DNA of 14,942 nt from Desulfobulbaceae bacterium (GTDB lineage: Bacteria; Desulfobacterota; Desulfobulbia; Desulfobulbales; UBA5123), in NCBI GenBank assembly GCA_029865195.1, contig JAOUHH010000030.1, positions 1 to 14,942 on the forward strand, written 5' to 3'. The notes under the pieces were generated by a model, which made no database searches, had not been told where the DNA came from, and was given only the letters and a program-made list of their open reading frames with translations. The position numbers and the translations under genes are program-made. Position 1 is the first letter of the stretch, and each line of letters opens with the position of its first letter. Of the stretch, positions 6,485-13,104 are shown one piece after another.

Positions 6485-8998
6485 ATGCGAATCCCCCTGC
6501 TGCGCATCTATGACAAGCTGGTTCTCGAACGGCCGCTGCTGACGATCCTGGTGGTGCTGGCGGTGGTCGGCTTCTTCGCCGCCCAGGTCCCCAAATTCAA
6601 GCTGGACGCCTCCGGGGACTCGCTGGTGCTGGAGAACGACGCCGACCTGCGTTACCACCGCGCCACCGTCGACCGGTATGGCGCAAGCGACGTTCTGGTG
6701 CTTACCTATACGCCCAGGGGCGATGTCTTTGCCGCCGAGTCGCTGGCCGAGATCAAGGCGTTGCGGGATGAATTGCGGCAACTTCCCGGTGTGCAGTCGG
6801 TGCTCACCATCCTCGATGTTCCGTTGCTGCTGACCTCTGGCCTCTCGCTCGGCGACCTGGCCGACGCCGACACGGTCAGGAAGCTCGAGTCGTCCGGTGC
6901 CGATATCCCCGCAGCGCGGGCGGAGATGCAGGAAAACCCCCTCTATCGGGGGCGCCTGCTCAGCAAGGACGGTAAAACCACCACCCTTCTGCTCACCTTG
7001 CCGGCAGACGAGACCTATCGGTCGTTGCTGAAGCGCCGTTACGAGTTGCGGGAGAGAAAATACGACAACCTGCTCACCGGCGCCGAGGAGCTGGAACTCG
7101 CCGATGTGTCGCGGCGCTATCGGCAGCAACTCGCCGTGGTCACGGAACGGGAGAGTCGCCTGGTGGCGGCGGTGCGCGCCATTCGGGACCGCCATCAGGG
7201 CTCGGCGCAGATCTTTCTCGGCGGGGTGCCGATGATCGTCGCCGACATGATCAGTTTCATCAAGGGCGACCTGGTTGTCTTCGGCGGCGGGGTCCTCCTC
7301 TTCCTGATCGTGACCCTGACCATCATCTTCCGGCGTTTGCGGTGGGTGCTGCTCTCGCTCTTCTGCTGCGCGGCGGCGGTGGTGACCATGCTCGGCTACC
7401 TGGGCCTGGTCGACTGGCGGGTGACGGTGATCTCCTCGAACTTCATCTCGCTGATGATCATCCTCACCATGTCGCTCACCATTCACCTGATCGTCCGCTA
7501 TCTCGAGGTACAGGCCGCCTCACCGGAGGCGGATCAGCGCACCCTTGTCCTGGAAGCGGTTCGCACCATCGTCAAGCCGTGTCTCTATACCACCCTGACC
7601 ACCGTCGTCGCCTTCACCTCGCTGCTTGTCAGCGATATCCGGCCGGTGATGGATTTCGGCAAGATGATGACCATCGGCCTGATGGTTTCCTTTCTCATCG
7701 CCTTTCTGCTGTTTCCGGCCACGGTGCTGCTGCTCGGCAAGAAGGGCGGTCCGGCCGAGAGCGCCGATGCCTCAGACCCCTTCACCATGATCTTCGCCCG
7801 CTTCACCGAACGGCATGGCACGAAGATTCTTTTATTCTGTCTTGCCCTGATGGTGGTGAGCGGGATAGGGATCGGGCGTCTGAAGGTTGAGAACCGCTTT
7901 ATCGATTATTTTCGGGAGAGTACCGAGATCTTTCAGGGGATGAGCCTGATCGACCGACAACTGGGCGGCACCACCCCGCTCGACCTGATCGTCGATTTCA
8001 AGCAGAAGCCTGCGAACGGGGCTGATGCGGTGGACGACGAACTGCAGGATCTGCTCGATGATGACCTTTCCTTGGGGCAGGAGACAGCGGAGGAGCCGGT
8101 TTCCTGGGCGGCGGATGTCTATACCATGGAACAGGTCGAGCGGATCCATGATTTTCTCGACGGCCTGCCGGAGACCGGGGAGGTGCTCTCTGTCGCCACC
8201 GCCCTCAAGATCGCCACCCGCCTCAACGATGGGGTTCCGCTCGAAAACTACGAGTTGTCTTTGCTCCACAAGAAATGCCCGCCGGAGATCAATGACCTGC
8301 TGATCAGGCCCTATGTGGCCGGGGATATTCCCCAGGCGCGGTTCGCGATGCGGGTGGTGGAATCAGAAAAGCGCATGGAGCGGCTGGCGCTGCTCGGCAA
8401 GATACGCACGTTTCTGGTGGACGAGATGGGCTTCGACGCGGCGCAGATCCATTTCACCAACATGTTTGTCCTCTACAACAACATGCTGCAGAGCCTCTTC
8501 CGGTCGCAGATCCTGACCATCGGCATGGTTTTTCTCGGTATCCTGGCGATGTTTGTGGTCTTGTTCCGCTCGTTCTATCTGGCGCTTATCGCCACCATCC
8601 CCAACATCGCGCCGGTGGCGGTGGTGCTTGGCACCCTGGGCTGGCTCGGCATTCCCCTCGACATGATGACCATCACCATTGCCTCGATCAGCATAGGCAT
8701 CGCCGTCGACGACACCATCCATTACGTCCACCGGTTCCAGCGGGAGTTTCGCCGCGACCGCAACTATCGGGCCACCATGCGCCGCTGCCACGGCAGTATC
8801 GGTCGGGCGATGTATTATACCTCCATCACCATCACCAGCGGTTTTTCGATCCTGGTGCTGTCAAACTTTCTCCCCACCATCTATTTCGGCCTCTTCACCG
8901 GTTTTGCGATGGTGGTGGCGCTGCTGGCCGATCTCCTGCTCCTGCCGCAGCTTCTCATCGTCTTGCGGCCGCTGGGGCCGGAGGGTGGGGACGCTTAG
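6485..8998 (+). CDS. RND-superfamily MMPL-type exporter (COG1033-like)
   Basis: Large inner-membrane transporter (837 aa) of the MMPL/RND class, probably proton-driven; the cargo is unknown, and relatives move lipids, hopanoids or other hydrophobic compounds. It shows the duplicated RND plan. TM1 (18-36) and periplasmic domain 1 (about 40-258, with LGGVPM at 245-250) precede TM2-6 (about 262-418, sterol-sensing-domain-like). TM7 (447-466) and periplasmic domain 2 (about 467-672) precede TM8-12 (676-825). The second bundle carries GIAVDDTIHYVHR (738-750), the usual MMPL helix motif with a paired Asp likely in proton relay. An acidic linker at about 513-545 interrupts the second periplasmic domain. 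The N-terminus MRIPLLRIYDKLV fits the family, so the start is accepted despite a poor ribosome site. No membrane-fusion or outer-membrane partner is adjacent. Its stop overlaps the convergent YkgJ gene. Confidence 0.9.
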   Translation: MRIPLLRIYDKLVLERPLLTILVVLAVVGFFAAQVPKFKLDASGDSLVLENDADLRYHRATVDRYGASDVLVLTYTPRGDVFAAESLAEIKALRDELRQLPGVQSVLTILDVPLLLTSGLSLGDLADADTVRKLESSGADIPAARAEMQENPLYRGRLLSKDGKTTTLLLTLPADETYRSLLKRRYELRERKYDNLLTGAEELELADVSRRYRQQLAVVTERESRLVAAVRAIRDRHQGSAQIFLGGVPMIVADMISFIKGDLVVFGGGVLLFLIVTLTIIFRRLRWVLLSLFCCAAAVVTMLGYLGLVDWRVTVISSNFISLMIILTMSLTIHLIVRYLEVQAASPEADQRTLVLEAVRTIVKPCLYTTLTTVVAFTSLLVSDIRPVMDFGKMMTIGLMVSFLIAFLLFPATVLLLGKKGGPAESADASDPFTMIFARFTERHGTKILLFCLALMVVSGIGIGRLKVENRFIDYFRESTEIFQGMSLIDRQLGGTTPLDLIVDFKQKPANGADAVDDELQDLLDDDLSLGQETAEEPVSWAADVYTMEQVERIHDFLDGLPETGEVLSVATALKIATRLNDGVPLENYELSLLHKKCPPEINDLLIRPYVAGDIPQARFAMRVVESEKRMERLALLGKIRTFLVDEMGFDAAQIHFTNMFVLYNNMLQSLFRSQILTIGMVFLGILAMFVVLFRSFYLALIATIPNIAPVAVVLGTLGWLGIPLDMMTITIASISIGIAVDDTIHYVHRFQREFRRDRNYRATMRRCHGSIGRAMYYTSITITSGFSILVLSNFLPTIYFGLFTGFAMVVALLADLLLLPQLLIVLRPLGPEGGDA

Positions 8999-9609
8999 CG
9001 GTTTATGCCGCCTTGTCCTTCGTGGAGGGCGAGCAGTTGTTGGCGGCAGCGGCGCACCAGTTGCAGGACCGCGGTAAGCTGTTTTTGAAAGGGAATCGGT
9101 TCGGCCGCGAGCAGGTCCATCTGGGGTTCGCAGAGATACCAGGTGCAGATAAAGGGGCGGCACATCCGCGGCAGGATGCAGCCCTCCCTGGCGAGATAGC
9201 GGCACGGGTCGCCGCGGCGGGGGCGGGTCTGCCCGGCCGGGAGGTCGCTCTCCAGGACAAGCAGGTAGATGAGATCGGCAAGGTCGAAGTAGATGCCGTC
9301 GGCGTCGCAGCAGAAATCCCGACAGCCAGGGCAGGTGAGGCGGCAGTAGCGGTCCATCACCTCGTCGCACCAGAGGAGGCCTTCGCGAATACCGGTTGCA
9401 AGGGTCTGCATCCGCTGCCGGTCCGGTGCCGCGAAGTTTTCCCGTAGCTCTTGCATTAGGCGTCGCCACTGTTCCTCGGCAATGGGCTGCTTGAACCGGT
9501 CCGGGGCGGTTTGGGCGATCGCCGGTTCCGCGTGGCCGTATTCCCGGCTGAGCCGGGTGAGAACAGTCAGTTCAGCGGGGAGATGTACGCCATTTTTTCT
9601 GCGCGTCAT
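8995..9609 (-). CDS. YkgJ-family cysteine-cluster protein
   Basis: Cytoplasmic 204-residue protein of the CxxCxxCC family (YkgJ/Fli-B type), thought to bind zinc or an Fe-S centre; no defined biochemical role. It carries eleven cysteines at 81, 89, 93, 96, 100, 101, 136, 144, 150, 155 and 160. The core pattern is CRLTCPGCRDFCC (89-101), followed by DGIYFDLADLIYLL (104-117) and then CRYLAREGCILPRMC (136-150) and RPFICTWYLC (151-160). The roughly 60 N-terminal residues before the cysteine core are hydrophilic and unrecognised. The start at 9609 lacks a clear Shine-Dalgarno; a shorter start at M52 or M67 would still keep the whole cysteine core. It is convergent with the MMPL exporter (4-nt overlap) and divergent from the hybrid kinase. 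Confidence 0.85.
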   Translation of the reverse strand: MTRRKNGVHLPAELTVLTRLSREYGHAEPAIAQTAPDRFKQPIAEEQWRRLMQELRENFAAPDRQRMQTLATGIREGLLWCDEVMDRYCRLTCPGCRDFCCDADGIYFDLADLIYLLVLESDLPAGQTRPRRGDPCRYLAREGCILPRMCRPFICTWYLCEPQMDLLAAEPIPFQKQLTAVLQLVRRCRQQLLALHEGQGGINR

Positions 9610-9708
9610 TTGATTTAGTAATGGAAATGATTGTAATATTTAGTTTCGGAGGCACGGGTCTGCTTACCCGAGCGTGGCCAAGAGTGCAAGCTGATTTGTT
9701 TTCTTGTG

Positions 9709-9736
9709 TTGGTAACTGTTTGTTTTTTTTGATAAA
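9709..9736 (+). promoter_or_regulatory. Weak candidate promoter of the hybrid kinase gene
   Basis: TTGGTA (9709-9714) and GATAAA (9731-9736), 16 nt apart, each match four of six bases of the sigma70 boxes in the most AT-rich part of the gap. A start near 9743 would give a leader of about 130 nt that contains the hairpins described downstream. The match is weak. Confidence 0.25.
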
Positions 9737-9763
9737 TATTGAGTGGTTGCAGCCGGGCATCTT

Positions 9764-9788
9764 GAGCGTTCCCTGCGGGGAAGAGCTT
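9764..9788 (+). repeat. Imperfect inverted repeat (possible leader hairpin)
   Basis: TTCCC (9769-9773) pairs with GGGAA (9778-9782) across a TGCG loop. After a small internal bulge, GAGC (9764-9767) pairs with GCTT (9785-9788), with one G-U pair. It is not followed by a T-run, so it is not an evident intrinsic terminator. Confidence 0.4.
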
Positions 9789-9806
9789 GCCTTGTCGGGG
9801 GTATGC

Positions 9807-9846
9807 TTGCCTTTTCGCGTCATGGATGGTGCAAAGGCAAATCCAT
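9807..9846 (+). repeat. Two mutually exclusive hairpins upstream of the hybrid kinase
   Basis: TTGCCTTT (9807-9814) is perfectly complementary to AAAGGCAA (9833-9840), an 8-bp stem with an 18-nt loop. Inside that loop, ATGGAT (9822-9827) is perfectly complementary to ATCCAT (9841-9846), a 6-bp stem. The stems interlock and cannot both form as simple hairpins. With zero nucleotides between the two 3' strands, a classical H-type pseudoknot is sterically doubtful. The element ends 28 nt before the kinase ATG. It could be a regulatory leader or a protein operator at the DNA level. Confidence 0.4.
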
Positions 9847-9874
9847 TCGTTAACGTTGTGATTGTCGGCCGGCT

Positions 9875-12800
9875 ATGGGTTTCATGTTGAATCGCGACTC
9901 TATCCGACAGAGGTTGAGTGTAACCTTTGTCGCTCTCACCACCGGCCCGTTGCTGCTGCTGGGGCTGGTTTTGTCGTGGCTCATTTTCTCCACCCAGAGA
10001 GGGCAGATTGCCGCCCTGCAGCACGAGGTTCTGCAGCACTCCATTAGTGAGATCCGAACCGGCAGCCACGAGGTTGAAATGCGCTTGCGGTTGGCGGCCA
10101 ACACCACCGACCTCATGGAACTCGGTCAGGCGAAACAGTTTCGCATCCTTTCCCAGATCCGGTCGTTCGACGATGTGATGCACCGGAATTATGTCGATGA
10201 GTTGACCCTCCTCGATGCCAAGGGACTGGAACTGGCCCGGGTCTCGCGGGTCAAAAATTTTGCGGTCAAAGAACTTGGCGAGCGTTGCCACGAGGATGAG
10301 TTCATCGTGCCGGCGACCACCGGCCGGGTCTACTATAGCCCGGTCATGCTCGATCTGATCACCGCCGAGCCCTATGCCACCCTTTCCCTGCCCATTCACG
10401 ATCTCCGGACGCTGGCGGTCAGCGGGGTGATGGTCGCCCGCCTCCGCCTGCACAAGATATGGCAAGAGATCGCCAACCATCCCTTTGGCACCGCTGGCAT
10501 CGTTATCATCACCGATGCCAGCGGCCTGATCGTCGCGCATCCCAATCCGTCGGTGATCTTCAGGGGCACCATCTTCGATCTCGGAGCCTGTGAAGGCGTG
10601 CAGTTGAATCTCGAGGGACGGAAGGTGGTGCGTTCCTGTGAGGAGTTCCTGCTGGGCGATCAGAAATTTTACGTGGTCGCCGAGATGCCGTTCAACGAGG
10701 CGATGGCGCTCTCCTTTCAGGCCTTCACGACCTTGGCGATCTTTCTCGTTCTCGCCCTCCTGGCCAGTATCGGGCTCGGTTTTTCGGCGGTACGGCGGAT
10801 TGTCCGTCCCATCGAATCCCTTGCCGCCACCGCCCAGGCGATCAGCGCCGGCAATCTCGATCGCAAGGCCGAGGTGGTGGGTCCCGACGAGATAGGTTCC
10901 CTGGGTGGCGCCTTCAATGCCATGGTCGCCCGTTTGCTCAACGACATTGAAGAGCGGCGGCGGGCGGAGGTGGCCTTGCATCTCAGCGAGGAAAAGTATC
11001 GCACCATCACCAATACCGCCCGTGATGCGATTCTGATGATCGACGGCCGGGGCCGGATCACCTTCTTCAATCCGGCCGCCGCCGAGGTCTTCGGCTATGC
11101 CGAAAATGGGTTGCGCGGCCTGGAGTTGCGGCATCTGCTGGGCGAAGAGGGGTATAGCGTTTTTCACCTGCAGTGGCTTGACGGCGGCGAGGAGCCAGTA
11201 TTGCACGACCACGGCGAAGGGCGAACCATCGAGCTTGATGCCTTTAAGAAAACCGGCGAGAAGTTTCCCATCGAGTTGTCGTTCGCGGCCCTGCAGATGG
11301 AGAGCGGCCGGGTCGTGGTCGGGATCGCCCGGGACATCACCGAACGCCGGCGCGGCGCGGAGGCCCTCCAGCGGGCGCACGATTTGCTGGAGAAGCGGGT
11401 CGAGGAACGGACGGCGGCCTTGGCGCAAGCCAATAAGGAGTTGCAGGATGAGATCGTCGTCCGCAAGCGGGCCGAGGACGCGGCAGCGGTCGCCAGCCGG
11501 GCCAAGAGTGAATTCCTCGCCAACATGAGCCATGAGATCAGAACACCGATGAACGGCATCATCGGCTACACGGATCTGATCCTGGGTCTCGATTTGCCAG
11601 GGGAGGCGAAAACCTACCTGGGCATGGTCAAGAACGCATCGGTGCGGCTCCTCGATATCATCAACGATATCCTCGATTTTTCCAAGATCGAGGCCGGCAA
11701 GCTCGATCTCGACGTGACGCCGTTCAGCTTGCGCGACATGCTTGACGATGCCTTGAAGATCCTGGCGATCAAGGCCAGCGAGAAAGGGCTAGAGTTGATC
11801 TATCATGTCATGGACGACGTGCCTGACGGCCTGCTCGGCGACTCCGGGCGGCTGCGGCAGATTTTCGTCAATCTGGTCGGTAACTCCCTGAAGTTCACCC
11901 ACCACGGGGAGGTCGTCGCCAGGGTCGAGGTGGCGGAGAAGGGCGTCGATGGAAGCGTGAAGCTGCATTTTTCGGTTCGCGACACCGGCGTTGGCATTCC
12001 CGAGGAGAAGCGGCAGATGATCTTCGAATCGTTTTCCCAGGCCGACGCCTCCATGGCCCGAAAGTATGGCGGCACCGGGCTAGGCTTGACCATTTCCTCG
12101 CAGCTTGTTCGGCTGATGGGCGGCGAGATCTGGGTGGAAAGCACACACGGGGTGGGGGCGACATTTCATTTTACCGCCTGTTTCACGCAGCAGCCGGCAG
12201 CGGCGAAAAAGCTGGCCGCGTTGTCGGTGGAAAAATTTCTCGAATTGTCCACCCTGGTGGTGGTCGAGAACGACACCTGCCGGCATATCCTGGCGGAGAT
12301 GCTCGCCGGCTGGCTGGGGCGGGTGGAAACGGGCAGGGGGGGCGTCGCCGCCCTGGAGGCGATGGGCCGGGATACGTTCGATATCGTTTTCGCGGATCTG
12401 CATCTGCCGGACACCGACGCCTATACTCTGGCGCGGCAGATCCACGATTTCTGCGGTTCGAGAGCCCCGCATATCATCGTCCTGACGCCGCCGGTCTTTC
12501 AGAAGGATGCCGACTCCGGCTTACGCAACGAATTGATCAGCGGTTATCTGATGAAGCCGGTCAGTCAGTCCGATCTGCTGCGGTCGATTCAGGAGGCGGT
12601 CGGCAACATCGCCCCCGGCGAGTGTACGCCGGAAACGGTGGTCCGCTACATGCCGAAGGAGCGCCGCGGCAACAAGCATATCCTCCTGGCCGAGGATGAG
12701 CATATCAACCAGACCCTGGCCGTCATCCTGCTCGAGAAGGAAGGGTGGCGGGTCACCGTGGCGGAAAATGGCCGCGAGGTGCTGGCGGCCATGGATGATA

Positions 12801-13072
12801 TCAAGTTCGATTTGATCCTGATGGATGTGCAGATGCCGGAGATGGACGGCCTTGAGGCAACCTCCATCATCCGGGAGCGGGAAAAGGGGAGCGGTCGGCG
12901 CACCCCCATCGTCGCCATGACCGCGCATGCCATGAAGGATGACCGGGAGCGGTGTCTCGCCGTCGGCATGGATGACTATCTTTCAAAACCGATCATCCCG
13001 GAAAACCTCTTCGCCGTGCTCGACCGCATCCTGCTTCATGAAAAGGGCGAGGACTGCGAGATCTGTCGCTAG
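9875..13072 (+). CDS. Membrane hybrid histidine kinase: Cache-like sensor, HAMP, PAS, HisKA, HATPase, REC-REC
   Basis: 1065-residue inner-membrane sensor kinase. In order: TM1 (18-38); a periplasmic Cache-like domain (about 41-275) with RVYYSP (151-156); TM2 (281-305); HAMP (about 305-360); PAS (about 370-490); a coiled coil (495-545); HisKA with FLANMSHEIRTPMNG (547-561) and phospho-acceptor H553; HATPase_c with N670, D703 in DTGVGIPE and GGTGLGL (732-738); REC1 (about 793-908); and REC2 (about 935-1055). REC2 is intact (E940/D941, D984, T1016, K1038). REC1 keeps D841, T871 and K894, but its acidic pair is V797-E798. There is no HPt domain, so phosphotransfer to an output protein would need a separate HPt or regulator. 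The start may be ATG 9875 or ATG 9884; neither has a strong ribosome site, and a TAA in frame at 9851 bounds the N-terminus. The protein ends in CEICR. The ligand is unknown. Confidence 0.93.
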   Translation: MGFMLNRDSIRQRLSVTFVALTTGPLLLLGLVLSWLIFSTQRGQIAALQHEVLQHSISEIRTGSHEVEMRLRLAANTTDLMELGQAKQFRILSQIRSFDDVMHRNYVDELTLLDAKGLELARVSRVKNFAVKELGERCHEDEFIVPATTGRVYYSPVMLDLITAEPYATLSLPIHDLRTLAVSGVMVARLRLHKIWQEIANHPFGTAGIVIITDASGLIVAHPNPSVIFRGTIFDLGACEGVQLNLEGRKVVRSCEEFLLGDQKFYVVAEMPFNEAMALSFQAFTTLAIFLVLALLASIGLGFSAVRRIVRPIESLAATAQAISAGNLDRKAEVVGPDEIGSLGGAFNAMVARLLNDIEERRRAEVALHLSEEKYRTITNTARDAILMIDGRGRITFFNPAAAEVFGYAENGLRGLELRHLLGEEGYSVFHLQWLDGGEEPVLHDHGEGRTIELDAFKKTGEKFPIELSFAALQMESGRVVVGIARDITERRRGAEALQRAHDLLEKRVEERTAALAQANKELQDEIVVRKRAEDAAAVASRAKSEFLANMSHEIRTPMNGIIGYTDLILGLDLPGEAKTYLGMVKNASVRLLDIINDILDFSKIEAGKLDLDVTPFSLRDMLDDALKILAIKASEKGLELIYHVMDDVPDGLLGDSGRLRQIFVNLVGNSLKFTHHGEVVARVEVAEKGVDGSVKLHFSVRDTGVGIPEEKRQMIFESFSQADASMARKYGGTGLGLTISSQLVRLMGGEIWVESTHGVGATFHFTACFTQQPAAAKKLAALSVEKFLELSTLVVVENDTCRHILAEMLAGWLGRVETGRGGVAALEAMGRDTFDIVFADLHLPDTDAYTLARQIHDFCGSRAPHIIVLTPPVFQKDADSGLRNELISGYLMKPVSQSDLLRSIQEAVGNIAPGECTPETVVRYMPKERRGNKHILLAEDEHINQTLAVILLEKEGWRVTVAENGREVLAAMDDIKFDLILMDVQMPEMDGLEATSIIREREKGSGRRTPIVAMTAHAMKDDRERCLAVGMDDYLSKPIIPENLFAVLDRILLHEKGEDCEICR

Positions 13073-13082
13073 CCCAACCTGC

Positions 13083-13104
13083 CCCCCGTTCGGGGGATTC
13101 TTCC
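13083..13104 (+). terminator. Candidate terminator between convergent kinases
   Basis: A GC-only stem CCCCC (13083-13087) / GGGGG (13092-13096) with a 4-nt GTTC loop is followed by a pyrimidine-rich ATTCTTCC, 11 nt after the plus-strand kinase stop. The T-tract is poor and interrupted. On the minus strand no T-run follows the stem, so it would serve mainly the plus-strand gene. Confidence 0.4.

Larger units (their letters stand above)
9610..9874. other. AT-rich divergent intergenic region with inverted repeats
   Basis: 265-nt non-coding stretch between the YkgJ gene (minus) and the hybrid kinase (plus), visibly richer in A and T than the flanking genes, especially 9690-9745 (runs of T). It holds a 5-bp hairpin CGGGT/ACCCG (9655-9670), an imperfect hairpin (9764-9788), two overlapping hairpins (9807-9846) and an 8-bp palindrome CGTTAACG (9848-9855). 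Both flanking genes should have promoters here. I see no convincing small ORF or known riboswitch core. Confidence 0.6.

Noticed and set aside
9651..9690. Possible c-di-GMP or other riboswitch around the CGGGT/ACCCG hairpin
   Set aside because: Only a 5-bp stem is present, and the conserved core sequences of known classes that I can recall are not there.
9572..11533. A 653-codon open frame on the minus strand across the intergenic region and the kinase 5' half
   Set aside because: It is antisense to a kinase with clear HAMP, PAS and HisKA motifs, overlaps the YkgJ start, and its product is rich in Gly/His/Gln/Arg without any recognisable domain. Long antisense frames are common in GC-rich DNA.
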